The position numbers were made by a program, and so were the translations under genes. From positions 231,396-295,395 of the forward strand of contig NW_013524649.1 of NCBI RefSeq assembly GCF_000250985.1: a stretch of DNA of 64,000 bases, read 5' to 3'. Position 1 is the first letter of the stretch. Each line of letters starts with the position of its first letter. This document shows, piece by piece, positions 1 through 10,236 of this stretch. The notes under the pieces are model-generated. The model saw nothing but the letters and a program-made list of their open reading frames with translations, searched no databases and was not told the origin of the DNA. The stretch is from Nematocida parisii ERTm1. Lineage: Eukaryota > Microsporidia.

Positions 1-267
1 TTCCTGAATATAAACCAACTGTGTGTTTTTACCAATTAAGTCTGATAATAATGGAAATAAATTAAATACAAAAAAATAGAAAATCGCAAAATAAAGTGGA
101 GAGCAACTATAAAAATTTAAGTAACTCAAACATATAACTACTATAAAGGAGCAGTTCTTATTGTTAAAACTATCAAAAAAACATATAAAGTATACCTTGT
201 TATACTCTTGTAAATAAATTTCTAGCTGTTTTTCTTGAAGGCTAGACATATGAAACTTGTTATTTAT

Positions 268-318
268 TGTGAACTATGCATGATTTATTAAAAATAAAAT
301 ATTATTTATGCCTTACAT
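268..318 (-). repeat. dispersed 50-bp repeat, copy 1 (inverted relative to copy 2)
   Basis: Read on the minus strand this begins ATGTAAGGCATAAATAATAT and ends near CATGCATAGTTCACA. Nearly the same 50 bases occur on the plus strand at 2103-2152, 12881-12932 and 37010-37060, and a weaker copy lies at 58612-58658. Copies 1 and 2 face away from each other and enclose the gene at 589-2062. Confidence 0.8.
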
Positions 319-588
319 ATAATGAAATACAGAAACTCTTATATAGTTTTAATTCCAATCATTTATGATAGCAGCACGCCTATTACTATCCCGAATCATG
401 GTGACTCATATATTAATATCATACTGATCCATTGCTATTCTGGATCTCACTATCCAAAGCCAATATTTCTGATTGTTTTTTACACTTTTTATAATAATCG
501 TGGGGTTGTATATCAATTGTACATATATTATAAGATTATAATCAAAACAAGAATATATAATACAAAACAAGATAAATTTTCTATAAAA

Positions 589-1881
589 ATGAGAATACGA
601 AAATATATTTTATTTATAGAAGTATTTATTGTAAACACAGCCACAGTACTAGCCAGTGGTGCATTGGTTAACTATAGTGGCATTGCCAACATAAGCAGTT
701 CACCGCTTGTTATTTCGCCTATACAATTTAATTCTGCTCCTCTTGAAAAAATGGAAATAGTTCCAGAACTATCAGATAGCTTTGATGAAAACCGGCCTAA
801 AAGACAGATAGGAAATAAGAATATAAATAAGCAGAAAGATTTTATAAAATATGATGAGTTTTATTTTAATAGAAATCCACAGAATGGTTATGATAATATA
901 ACAAATTTGTATTATAATAAAATAGCACAAAACAATAAAATGCATAAATCGCACAGTAAAGATCCAAAAAGGTACAAAATAATGAAAATGCTATATGGAA
1001 TAATTTTATCATCTCCATTTAACTTAGGAGATATTTCCTTTCTCATTAGAAAAGCAATAGAATTAAAAGATGATGAGAACAGTAAGCCAATTTCAATGGA
1101 AGAGATGTATTCTATTTTAACACGAGGAATTATAAAAAGTTCTGTATCAAAAATATATCTTAGCTCTGCTAGAAATCGTCTAATTAAAATTAAAAAATGT
1201 AAAACCGCGATAACAGACGAGAAAATATACAGCTTGCTATTAGAAGCAAAAAACACCATTCGAATTTATTTATTGACCATTGTTTATGATCTACAAAATG
1301 TCTTAAAGACATTTAAAAAAAGTCCATTTTCAGATGAAGCAATAGCTTCAATTAATATGTACAACACGCAGCATCCAAATACCACAATATCGGATATAGA
1401 CATCTATATCAAACAGTCCGGTAAATTTAATTTGGGTATAGGGAATGCAGAATATTTGAAAGCATCATTATACAATACAGTAAATCAGTTATACAAACAA
1501 ATAGAATATGTAAAAAAAATTGTAAAAATTTTATACTTAGACAACAGAAAAGAAATATATGCAGAATTAAGCAGGGAAATAACTGAGTTATATAGTACCT
1601 GTTCAATTTTGCAGACATTCAATCCGCATGAAATTACAAACATCTATGCAGAAAGGGCAGTTTCTTCAATACAGAGCGCAATTGACAAACATTTTATTGC
1701 AATGAGGTATCTTGGCCAGGGAATAACTAAAAAATTAATTAAAATAGAAAAAAATACAATTGCAAATGCTTTTAATATGAACAAATTGCCATATACGGCG
1801 AATAATACAACTATGAGTGATCACATAGACCACAGCTATGCAGATCATAGTAGCTTACAACAGCTAATTAACTTTTTTTAA
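589..1881 (+). CDS. secreted protein of unknown family, probably extends to 2062 after a frame break
   Basis: I do not recognise this protein. The open frame begins at 322, but the ATG at 589 is the better start: it follows AAATTTTCTATAAAA, like other starts here, and opens a classic signal peptide (MRIRK, then a hydrophobic run ending about TVLASG). The mature part is polar, Asn/Lys/Ile-rich and probably helical, about 405 residues. The frame stops at 1879-1881 inside a run of seven T (1873-1879). With one T fewer, a stop-free frame of about 60 more codons runs to a TAG at 2060-2062. The gene lies between inverted 50-bp repeats and near other signal-peptide genes, so an exported, host-facing protein of a lineage-specific family is likely. 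That role is inference. Confidence 0.6.
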   Translation: MRIRKYILFIEVFIVNTATVLASGALVNYSGIANISSSPLVISPIQFNSAPLEKMEIVPELSDSFDENRPKRQIGNKNINKQKDFIKYDEFYFNRNPQNGYDNITNLYYNKIAQNNKMHKSHSKDPKRYKIMKMLYGIILSSPFNLGDISFLIRKAIELKDDENSKPISMEEMYSILTRGIIKSSVSKIYLSSARNRLIKIKKCKTAITDEKIYSLLLEAKNTIRIYLLTIVYDLQNVLKTFKKSPFSDEAIASINMYNTQHPNTTISDIDIYIKQSGKFNLGIGNAEYLKASLYNTVNQLYKQIEYVKKIVKILYLDNRKEIYAELSREITELYSTCSILQTFNPHEITNIYAERAVSSIQSAIDKHFIAMRYLGQGITKKLIKIEKNTIANAFNMNKLPYTANNTTMSDHIDHSYADHSSLQQLINFF

Positions 1882-2062
1882 ATTCACAGCCAAAAAAGAG
1901 TGTAAAATGTTAAAGCTAATAAATCAAGAAATGTCCTTACTATTATGTCCTAATCGAAATAGTACAAAATCATTAAATGAATCTAAGATTAATAAAAAGC
2001 TAGTAAAAATTCAAGAAAAACTATTATTCAAGTCGGGTGAATTAGCACATAATAGTTTATAG

Positions 2063-2633
2063 GTTTATTTAAGAGCAATTTACATATTATAAATATAATT
2101 TTATGTAAGGCATAAATAATATTTTATTTTAATAAATCATGCATAGTTCACATTTTATAGTACAAAAATTCTTTGTATAACTTTATTTTTATTCTGTAAT
2201 ATGCTATTCACAGCTAGTTTAATTAAAGTTAAGACCTTTAATATTTTAATAATTAAACATTATTAATAAAAAGAATAAATTAATATTTTCCTTTATTATT
2301 AGAGAAATTCATTAGATAGATTAATTATGAATTTGTATAGCCAGATAGTTATAAATTTATGAGAAGATAATTGCCATATGTGGCCTCTCAGTGTTCAAAC
2401 ATATATAAATTATGCTTTCAATTATTTCTTTATCAATTTATTCATTGCTCTTCTATATTAATTCTAATACTTTTACAGCATTTTCATAATATGCAATCGA
2501 TTACATCATATTTTTAATTTTACTTAATTGGCCTTTTTTCAATGAACATATAAGTTTGTATATAAGTTCATGAATATTTTTATCTTTTTATGTAATTGGC
2601 ATAGTGCACAAATAAATGTTAATACAATAGTAT
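2063..2633. other. AT-rich spacer with one dispersed repeat copy
   Basis: Apart from the repeat at 2103-2152 I see only AT-rich sequence without a coding-like frame. Confidence 0.5.
2103..2152 (+). repeat. dispersed 50-bp repeat, copy 2
   Basis: Plus-strand copy of the repeat that starts ATGTAAGGCATAAATAATAT and ends GCATAGTTCACA. It is nearly identical to the inverted copy at 268-318 and lies 40 bp past the likely true end of the secreted-protein gene. Confidence 0.8.
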
Positions 2634-3098
2634 TCAGCTCATTAAAACTAGGAGTAAACCCACCAAATCTATAAAAACACATTTAGTTTTTTCTAGAAAT
2701 GAATGAATAGTTCTAATAGTATCTATACTTGTATTGTTATTGGTTAAACAGTTGGCTAGTTTGGCTATTTCCTGTTCTTTTGGCATAAATAAAAATTTAT
2801 GTATCTGATTTGTGATTGCATTTACTTCATGTGAATTTTTAATTAGCTTTATCCAGTTTATAACAATTAAAGGATTGCTTATTCGAGTGGCGTATTTAAG
2901 TGGTTTTAAAAACATATAATTTAAGTCTATAGAAGTATTTGGGGTTTTAAAATTTATAGCTGCATTAGGGGCATTAGACTCAGGTTGGAAATTATTATTA
3001 AGACGGTTTATGCTGTGCTTTAGAATACATTTACAGAATATATGTAAATTGGCGTACTCACGAGGAGTAACGCCGCCGCCGCCCTGCCGCGTAGCCAA
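2634..3098 (-). pseudogene. ORF fragment without a start codon, abutting the GC-rich island
   Basis: The frame encodes about 137 Asn/Ile/Lys-rich residues of ordinary local composition, from about YANLHIFCKC to the stop. They are preceded by a Gly/Arg-rich stretch that is only a translation of the GC-rich island. The frame opens at a TTG, and the first in-frame Met is about one third of the way in. It looks like the 3' part of a lineage-specific gene whose 5' end was replaced or interrupted where the GC-rich sequence begins (about 3055). I do not recognise the family. A genuine short gene starting at the internal Met (MFLKPLKYA) cannot be excluded. Confidence 0.4.
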
Positions 3099-3139
3099 GA
3101 AAGTGAAAGGGGGGCTCTTTATTGTCTTTAGGAAGCGGC

Positions 3140-3376
3140 CTAAGCCTGCGCGGACACGGAGTCCAAGGGCGCAGTTGTGTTAGACCTGGCGCTAAAGTTA
3201 AGCTGTCGGTGCTTCCCTGAGTCTCCCCCTAAATTGGGAGAAGAGCTCGGGTTAAATAGTCGGAAGTTGATATATTGATTCATATCCCGACCTTTTGATT
3301 TGACGGGATCATTGCGCAAGATGGCGTGCAGGCAGATTGCCCTCGGGGTTCCCGTCTGAGTGATGGTGCCACCACA
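3140..3376 (+). repeat. GC-rich structured island, copy A (unidentified RNA gene or element)
   Basis: This block is far more GC-rich than its surroundings and non-coding in appearance. Its core is a diverged copy of the minus strand of 17588-17822. Shared blocks in the same order are GCGCGGACRCGGAGTCC, a CCC-AT loop-GGG hairpin, TAGTCnnAAGTTGAT, CCTTTTG, TGACGGGATC and TGAGTGnTnGTGnCAC. The hairpin GGAC-ACGGA-GTCC (3152-3164) is kept in both. GC-rich sequence continues upstream to about 3055, with a hairpin GGCGTACTC/GAGTAACGCC. It could be a structured RNA gene or the end of a mobile element. I do not recognise it as rRNA, RNase P RNA or SRP RNA. Confidence 0.6.
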
Positions 3377-3613
3377 TGACCTATCATTAGTATAAATACT
3401 AAAGCTAGTAATTCATGGTGTACAATAAATAATAATATATTCGGGTTATATATTATTATTATTGTTATTATAAATATATTAGAATTTATATTTCTATGGT
3501 TATTTATTATGGTCTTATCTTATAACAGACAAATCTTTATACCAATGGTTTTAGAATAAATAAAAATAGTATAAATATATTTTCTTTCACTTTTTTTATA
3601 TCTCCAATAAAAA

Positions 3614-5423
3614 ATGGAAATGCCAATGTGTAAGAACAAAATAGAAAAAGAAAAGAAAGACGAAAACAAAGACGAAAACAAAGCAAAAATGCCAAAAAGC
3701 ACAGAGGACAGGTGTGCGGTATGCGGGCAGCAAAAGCCCCGTAGAAAGAAGAGGTATTTTTTAATAGGAATTATACTAATCATCTTAGCATATTTTATAA
3801 AAATAGGATATGAGAAAGCATTTGAAAAAACAATTATTATGAGGTTTATAGAAGGATTACTTAATTCAAAGACAGTGTTAAACCTAAATCTTAGCTCTAC
3901 AACAAAAGCAAAAATATTGTATTTTGCTGAAATAACATCATTTACGCCAGATGAAAAAGTAGAAGAAATGCCTGGCATGGTTGCACATAATAATGGATTA
4001 ACAGGAAAGCATCCGATTGTTATAATTCCAGGAATTGCAAATACTTCATTAGAACTATGGCAGGCAAAAAAAGAGAACACTTCATTTTTTAGGAAAAGAA
4101 TATGGGGGTCGCATTCTACTCTTGTTTTTATGTTGCACAACAGAGATGAGTGGGTAAATATAATGAAGCTAAACTCTGATACAGGGCTTGACCCCGTCGG
4201 AATAAAAGTCAGGGCGTGCAGCAGTCTTGACTCATCTGACTTTTCCATACCCGGCATGTGGTTCTGGTGGAAAATAGTTGAAAATTTGTCGTATATTGGA
4301 TATGATGTTGCAGATATTCATTTTGCTGCCTTTGACTGGCGTCTTGGGATTGAAGAGTTAGAAATACGTGACAACTATTTTACGAAGCTTAAAATAGATA
4401 TAGAGACACAGTATATACGAAAGAAAGAAAAAGTACTTGTGGTGGCACATAGCATGGGGTCTTTAATATTTCATTATTTCATGCAGTGGGTATCTGAGAA
4501 AGACCCAAAATGGGTGGACAAATATGTGCACAGCTCTGTGTATATAGGCCCTCCTCTTCTAGGCGCGCCCAAAGCATTGGGTGGTCTTTTAGCAGGTGAG
4601 GTAAAGGACACCGTTGATATGGGTGTGATTCAGTATACAATTGTAGAATTATTATTTGGGAAGAAGAACCGGCATGAACTATTTAAAACCTGGGGGTCGC
4701 TTCTTCATCTATTGCCAAAAGGAGGAGAGAGAATATGGAAGAGGAAAGATTCAGATAAACTGGATTTAGTAGCAGTTAGAAAAGAATCAAAAAAGGAAAG
4801 AATAAAAGAAAGAAAGAAAAAATTGCATAAAGGAGCATAAATTCCTCAGCTATAGCGACATATTTAGTATAATCAAAGAAATTCTCCCATCATATAATAA
4901 GCAATTACATGAAAAAATAGTAATTCCAAAGAAAAAACAAGATAAATGGTCAAACCCACTAGAGTGCGCACTCCCAAACGCACCAAACCTAACTATATAT
5001 TCTCTTTACGGTGTAAACAAATCAACAGAGTCTGGTTACTATTTTATAGATGCAAACGGCACTTTAAAAATAGATAGAAATATATCTTCGCGCAGCAATA
5101 ATGTGTATAATGGCGTTGTATTGAAAGATGGCGATGGAACAGTTCCTGTTGTGTCTTTAGGTTATATGGGGATATCTGGGTGGAAGAAGAAGTCATTAAA
5201 TCCATACGGCGTTAAGACAGTAAATAGAGAATATAAACACGTTCCATCTACTTCTATATTAGAAGTAAGGGGCGGTAAGTATACAGCAGAGCACGTAAAT
5301 ATTTTAGGAAATATTGATTTAATACGCGACATACTTGAAATCTCTTCAGGAAAGACTCTTCCTAATAAAATTTTATCAAATCTCCAGGAAATAGCTGACG
5401 AAATAGATAAAAAGACTATTTAA
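3614..5423 (+). CDS. LRO1: phospholipid:diacylglycerol acyltransferase (PDAT, Lro1-type), with a frame break
   Basis: Lro1-type PDAT moves an acyl group from a phospholipid to diacylglycerol, making triacylglycerol at the ER. Residues 1-46 are charged and cytosolic with a CxxC. One membrane segment lies at about 47-65, followed by a lumenal LCAT-fold domain: IVIIPGIANTSLELW, IWGS, the DTGLDPVGIKVRA lid motif, and the nucleophile elbow AHSMGS (Ser near 278). The first frame ends at 4838-4840. Dropping one A from the run of six at 4817-4822 joins it to the frame ending at 5423, which carries the acid DGDGTVPV and the catalytic-His motif AEHVNILG. All triad parts are therefore present across the break. 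The stretch 4841-5102 is stop-free in the second frame, and the GTG at 5103 is not a start. The family call is sure; whether the gene is intact is not. Confidence 0.85.
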
Positions 5424-6028
5424 ACAGATAATTAGATGGCAAGATGGTTTTATTCATGGTTATAACCAATTGCATTGCCACTTATTTATATTATATGAAT
5501 ACTAGCAAATAAGTATATTTTTTATTATCTATAGCGATATATAGGTAATTTACGTTATAAAATATAAAAATATTCTAAAGCTGTATGCAGAATGATTTAA
5601 TTCACGTACAGTTTCTTATTTTGTATATAAATAGAATTAAATTTAATAGAATTAACCAAATATTTCCTATTTTAACACATAAAACCGTTTAGCACACCGA
5701 TACTAGCACTGTTATTGTTTTGAATTATTAATTTATAACAGCTTTAAACATAATTTTATAACCTGAAATTCAAAACCAATAGCATATCGTATAATTAATA
5801 CTGAATTATTATAATAAAAGAGAAAATAAAATTATTTACCCACTGCATAATATATTTCATTATTTTTATTATAGTATACAACAATTTATAGTATACAGTT
5901 ATTGTGTCATTGCTGATGGAATATATTAAATAATGATTTATTTATAATAACCCAGAATTTAAAATTACTTAATGGTCCTTTAGAAATAATTAATAAGAAG
6001 GGTAAAGAAAATAAAAAAAGAAAAAAGA
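5424..6028. other. AT-rich spacer
   Basis: About 600 bases without a coding-like frame. Short palindromic AT stretches (for example TTATAGTATACA around 5884) are the only structure I see. The leader of the next gene is purine-rich. Confidence 0.4.
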
Positions 6029-6817
6029 ATGGAGGAAGACAGAATTACAGAAAATGAAATAAGAAATGTGTGGAAACACAATTTAGAAGAAGAAATTGAG
6101 CTTTTATCACAAAAAATAAAGGAATATCCATATATTGCCATGGATACAGAATTTCCTGGTGTAATTGCCAAGCCAATAGGAACATTTACAGCCCAGACAA
6201 CATACACGTATAACCAATTACGGTGTAATGTAAGTATTCTTAGTCTTATACAGCTGGGAATATCTCTTTCTAATGAAAAGGGCGAAAAACCAATTCCAAG
6301 CACATGGCAGTTTAACTTTCATTTTGATAAGAAAGGAAGCATGTCTGCGAGAGAGTCTATGTATGTGCTTGAGCAAGCAGGAATTGATTTTGATAGACTT
6401 TACAAAGACGGAATAAATATTGAAGTATTTGCAGAGTTAATAACTGTCTCTGGCATATTAATGAACAAGTCATTAAAATGGATTTCTTTCCACTCATCTT
6501 ACGACTTTGGCTATTTCATCAAAGCAGTCATGGGGCAAGACTTGCCACCGTCAATAGAAGAATTCTCTTATGTTCTCTCAAAAGTATTCCCATATTTTTA
6601 CGACATAAAATACTTAATAAACACACTGGGAATGAAAGGAGGGCTACAAGACTTAGCAGACCATTTATCTGTCTGCAGAGAAGGCACACAGCACCAAGCT
6701 GGGAGCGATGCCTTACTTACGCTTAAAGTATTCCACATGCTTAAAACAGAGATTATCCCCGATGCAGAACAGAATACAAAATATAAATGTAAGCTATTTG
6801 GTATTGACTCCGTATAA
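6029..6817 (+). CDS. POP2: CCR4-NOT deadenylase subunit Caf1/Pop2
   Basis: Caf1 is a 3'-5' exoribonuclease that shortens mRNA poly(A) tails inside the CCR4-NOT complex. The 262-residue protein has the DEDD-superfamily sites: D39 and E41 in MDTEFPG, the conserved TAQTTYTYNQLRCNVSILSLIQLG block, Asp in FHSSYDFGY, and Asp in HQAGSDALLT. Length matches the family core without extra domains. The start follows a purine-rich AAAAAAGAAAAAAGA leader. Its 3' end faces the Rab gene (convergent, about 50 bp apart). With eIF4E, PABP and LSm2 in the same window it belongs to the mRNA tail and cap machinery. Confidence 0.93.
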   Translation: MEEDRITENEIRNVWKHNLEEEIELLSQKIKEYPYIAMDTEFPGVIAKPIGTFTAQTTYTYNQLRCNVSILSLIQLGISLSNEKGEKPIPSTWQFNFHFDKKGSMSARESMYVLEQAGIDFDRLYKDGINIEVFAELITVSGILMNKSLKWISFHSSYDFGYFIKAVMGQDLPPSIEEFSYVLSKVFPYFYDIKYLINTLGMKGGLQDLADHLSVCREGTQHQAGSDALLTLKVFHMLKTEIIPDAEQNTKYKCKLFGIDSV

Positions 6818-6870
6818 AAATATGTAATACCATAAATAAACCTAATAACAATTAGATAATTAACTTTTAT

Positions 6871-7473
6871 CTATAAACAGCACCAGACAGTTGGCTGTAC
6901 AAGGATTCTTTCGACATAAGAAGTATTATTTGAAATATGCTTAAATAAAGAGCTGACACCCTCTCCTGTTTTAGCAGATCCAGTAAAATGAGATATTTCA
7001 TATTCAGTGAAGTAATTTTGGGTCACCTCTGATATTTCCCTGAGTTTCTGAACCACCCCTACATCTGGAAACCCTTTGTTCATAAATGTAGAAGACTCTG
7101 ATGATTTAAACAAAAGATCTGTTTTGTTGCCAAACACTACAAGGGACGCTGTTTTGTTTTTCAGTCTTACTTCAGAGCACCACTGCTGGGCTATTTTTAT
7201 GCTCAACTTATCTGTTATGTCATATACTACAACTACGGTATTGGCATCTCTGTAGTATAAGGGTGCAATTGCCCCGTACCTCTCCTGCCCTGCTGTATCC
7301 CACAGATCTAAGTGTAATGTATATCCATCCCTGTGTATTTCTTTTGTTTGAAACGCTGCACCAATTGTGGCAGCTTGATTTGGGTCAAACCCTCCATTTA
7401 TGTACTTCTTTGCTAGACTTGTTTTCCCTGAACTACAGCTACCAAGTATTACTATTTTAGCCCTGCGCTCCAT
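6871..7473 (-). CDS. Rab5/Vps21-like small GTPase
   Basis: Rab GTPases switch membrane traffic. The 200-residue protein has the P-loop GSCSSGKTS (residues 11-19), a Rab5-type switch I ATIGAAFQTK, switch II LWDTAGQERYGAIAPLYYRDA, NKTD (guanine base contact) and SAKTG. The C-terminus ends WCCL, a CCX-type geranylgeranylation signal. The switch I sequence points to the Rab5/22 endosomal group rather than Rab1 or Rab11. The insertion after NKTD is longer than usual. It is divergently transcribed from the gene at 7519, with only 45 bp between the two starts, so they must share a promoter region. Confidence 0.9.
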   Translation of the reverse strand: MERRAKIVILGSCSSGKTSLAKKYINGGFDPNQAATIGAAFQTKEIHRDGYTLHLDLWDTAGQERYGAIAPLYYRDANTVVVVYDITDKLSIKIAQQWCSEVRLKNKTASLVVFGNKTDLLFKSSESSTFMNKGFPDVGVVQKLREISEVTQNYFTEYEISHFTGSAKTGEGVSSLFKHISNNTSYVERILVQPTVWCCL

Positions 7474-7518
7474 CTTTATTTACTATTAGTATTTATTTAT
7501 CTATTTGTTTGCTTAAGG

Positions 7519-8538
7519 ATGCTAACAAAGTGTGCATTGGAAAATATCACTCGAGCAGAGTCAATGAACTTGGAGTTACTCATAACAGGAGCACCCAACT
7601 CATACCATGAGTCATCATACCATCTTGATGTAGTTAATGCAGAAGAGAGTGAACCATTCACTTTAGAATCTTTCAGAAAGTCAATTATAGAAGCACTTAA
7701 AAATGGAAAGGAGTACATATTGGCAAAAGTAACCACTTCAGATCCGACAAATGCAACATCTCTGTATAATTATTACTACTCAGCATTTGAGATTAACAAG
7801 ATACTTTTTAAGTACGAGGCAGATAGGCATCTTCTCCACAGAATGAAAGTAAGAAATCCAATGAATAATATGTTTATAATGGGACAGGTGTATTACTACA
7901 AGATAGGGTATGATTCATTAGAAGTAGCCCTTCAGGAATACGACCATCCCTCTGTGGAGAGTTCTCGTGGGAAAATGAAAGCATTCAGTGAAATTCTTCC
8001 AATTACAAGAAACACCAGCAGTTCGTATATTGATGGGCTCTCAGTGAAGAAAGAACCAGAATTAAGAAGTATTTCACGTGATTTATTTGAGACGCTAGCA
8101 CACCCACAGGAATCTGTTATAAATACAGACAAGAAGCTTAGAATACGTGCTGTATACTTCGCCAATGATGGTGATTTTCTGGTAAAATCAGGTACAAGAG
8201 AATTTTTCAAGAGAAATGCCGTTAATCCAGATGATTATTTTATATTTAAGCTTGAAAGAACACAAAATGATTTTTTGGCACTTCTAGACTCTCCCACAGG
8301 AAGTGAGTCTAATGATGAAGCAGAGACTTGGAAAAGAGCACTAACTGCTCATTTAAGTTTTATATTAGTGATTATGTGCTTGCTTCTGTTCTTAGGAACA
8401 TTCCCATTAGTATTTTTTGTTGTTTTCCCATTGGTTATCCTATTTTTACTTTCTATGCTATTCTCCCTCTTCTATATATTCTGCTGTAGAAGAAGGACCT
8501 TTGGCAGTATAGATGTAAATGATGTAGCTGAGGTTTAA
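7519..8538 (+). CDS. membrane protein with C-terminal hydrophobic hairpin, unknown function
   Basis: I do not recognise this 339-residue protein. Residues 1-270 are soluble, mixed alpha/beta in composition, with a Ser-rich linker around 160-170. Residues about 274-322 form a nearly continuous 50-residue hydrophobic stretch, long enough for two membrane passes or a hairpin, followed by CCRRR and a short polar tail. There is no signal peptide, so the large domain is probably cytosolic. The start lies 45 bp from that of the divergent Rab gene. Confidence 0.65.
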   Translation: MLTKCALENITRAESMNLELLITGAPNSYHESSYHLDVVNAEESEPFTLESFRKSIIEALKNGKEYILAKVTTSDPTNATSLYNYYYSAFEINKILFKYEADRHLLHRMKVRNPMNNMFIMGQVYYYKIGYDSLEVALQEYDHPSVESSRGKMKAFSEILPITRNTSSSYIDGLSVKKEPELRSISRDLFETLAHPQESVINTDKKLRIRAVYFANDGDFLVKSGTREFFKRNAVNPDDYFIFKLERTQNDFLALLDSPTGSESNDEAETWKRALTAHLSFILVIMCLLLFLGTFPLVFFVVFPLVILFLLSMLFSLFYIFCCRRRTFGSIDVNDVAEV

Positions 8539-8881
8539 TTATAATCAATAACAGAAATAACCCGAATATTCTATTATAATAATATATTATGGTATTCACT
8601 CCTTCCCGGTTATTTCTGCTGTTCTAATATGTACTTCTTAGTCACATATAATAATACTGATATTTTGGGTTATATCGGGTTATTGCAACTCAGTAATAAA
8701 TAAAAGCTAAAATGTACAGAAATTCTCTTATACTTTATAATTTAAAATACTAAACTTATTATATCTCACAATTTATTATACATTACATAATAAATAAGTA
8801 ATATATATTATACAACCCATAAAAAGTAAAATATTTATTATACAAATAGTAAAATATATTTTACTAATTTGTTTACAAATA
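8539..8881. other. spacer with repeated CCCGAA/TCGGGTT motifs
   Basis: AT-rich spacer holding AATAACCCGAATA near 8557 and, on the other strand, GGGTTATATCGGGTTATTG near 8665, separated by a short palindromic AT stretch. The motif recurs in many spacers of this window and may be a promoter element. The sequence just before the next ATG is TTTGTTTACAAATA. Confidence 0.5.
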
Positions 8882-10099
8882 ATGAGTGCATTATTAGATA
8901 TTTACAAAAGAATCCTATCCCCAGAAACACCAATACAAACATATTCACTATTAACAGTTATTCTATCGATATTCATAGGAATATCTGTGTTTATATCAAA
9001 TACGTATATATTCAGTGAATTAGATAAGATTACATCTAAATTAGGATATCCAACAATTGGTTTAAAAAGTATAATAGCACTAGTAGGCTTATTGTACTCA
9101 CCAATCACAACAATCCTACCCGACCTTAAATTAGGTGAATCTGTCTGGTATCACTCAAGCGTATTCAGTATAACAATATTAGCAGGTTTCTGCATATTAT
9201 TCAAGAAGAAAAAAGAAAGAATCTACGCAGACAGTATAAGACACACTATTTTCTTTCAAACAATTGGTACAATGGCATCGCCTATTCTTGGTATATACTC
9301 TATTATAACATCATACAGTTCTGTTGTATTAATAGTACTATACTCTGTTTATTTTATGCTATTTACAACAAAAGGGAAGGATTATGGATTATATTTACAC
9401 ACAGAATCAAGTACAGAAAAATCATTAATGGAAAGAACCTTCAACAGAATTATTAATAAACCATCTGACAGTGTAAATAACAGGTGGATAAATATTATAA
9501 TATCATCAACCATAATGGGGGCACTGATAGGTATTACATTTAAAAATATGTACTATATACCATTATATATAGCAGCATTATTTATACTTTGTATATTATC
9601 ACTACATTCAAAAAAAACAAGTTATTTCAGGAATATGTACAGTTTAGGCTGTTCATGTATTATTATAAAGGGAATATCTAAGCATATCACTAGTATAATT
9701 AAAGTAATATTGCCTAATGTGTATAAGAAATACACTGGATATATTATAATTAATAATATTTATGTACTATTTCCTGTTATGATGGTTATACTAGTAGGAA
9801 TGTTCAATGGCAGGTATAAACTCTGTTTCTCTATTGCTATATCACTGCCCATTCATGTATTTTTGTTACAAAAATCAGTTATTCCTTATGTGCATGCCAG
9901 TGAGAATGCAGTTATTGATAGGAGCGCCTTATATTCTCTTGTATTTACTGTTATATCTACGATTCTTTTATTTATTAATAATGAAATCAGAACTGGATAT
10001 TTTGAGATTGAAGTAGGGATTATTCTTATTATGTTGTATATTATTTATATATTTTGTATATTAGGCCATCCTATATTACAAATGGAACCATTTAAATAA
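8882..10099 (+). CDS. polytopic membrane protein, unknown (transporter-like)
   Basis: This 405-residue protein is hydrophobic throughout, with about ten to twelve membrane segments split by a polar central loop (about residues 175-195). That two-halves layout is common in secondary carriers. I see no diagnostic transporter motif, so no substrate can be named. The start follows AATTTGTTTACAAATA. The gene ends 138 bp from the convergent Mat1 gene, and a long inverted repeat fills the space between them. Confidence 0.6.
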   Translation: MSALLDIYKRILSPETPIQTYSLLTVILSIFIGISVFISNTYIFSELDKITSKLGYPTIGLKSIIALVGLLYSPITTILPDLKLGESVWYHSSVFSITILAGFCILFKKKKERIYADSIRHTIFFQTIGTMASPILGIYSIITSYSSVVLIVLYSVYFMLFTTKGKDYGLYLHTESSTEKSLMERTFNRIINKPSDSVNNRWINIIISSTIMGALIGITFKNMYYIPLYIAALFILCILSLHSKKTSYFRNMYSLGCSCIIIKGISKHITSIIKVILPNVYKKYTGYIIINNIYVLFPVMMVILVGMFNGRYKLCFSIAISLPIHVFLLQKSVIPYVHASENAVIDRSALYSLVFTVISTILLFINNEIRTGYFEIEVGIILIMLYIIYIFCILGHPILQMEPFK

Positions 10100-10108
10100 A
10101 TTTTGTAA

Positions 10109-10226
10109 TACTTTATAGTGTATGTGTAATAAATAATAATTATAAGTGAATGGTTTATAAATTGTGTAAATTTAATTGTAATTGCAGTAAAATTAATATT
10201 ATTTATTACACATACACTCTAAAGTA
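10109..10226. repeat. 29-bp inverted repeat between convergent genes
   Basis: TACTTTATAGTGTATGTGTA (starting 10109) matches the reverse complement of 10198-10226 at 28 of 29 positions, with a 60-base AT-rich loop. Lying exactly between two converging genes, it could fold at both 3' ends as a bidirectional terminator, or be a small inverted-repeat element. Related TTACACATA words cluster at 10907-11031 and near 59890-59925. Confidence 0.75.
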
Positions 10227-10236
10227 CTAATTATTT

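Noticed and set aside
322-588. Upstream 89 codons of the first ORF as part of the protein
   Set aside because: The ATG at 589 has the local start signal and opens a signal peptide; the upstream codons are low in coding character and run straight out of the flanking repeat.
3300-3376. U3 snoRNA-like words (GGATCAT and GTCTGAGTG) in the GC-rich island
   Set aside because: The distances are too short for U3 and the words are not kept in the second copy at 17.6 kb.
5103-5423. Independent small gene starting at GTG
   Set aside because: The frame is open for 260 bases upstream and carries the rest of the PDAT catalytic triad, so it is the 3' part of that gene.
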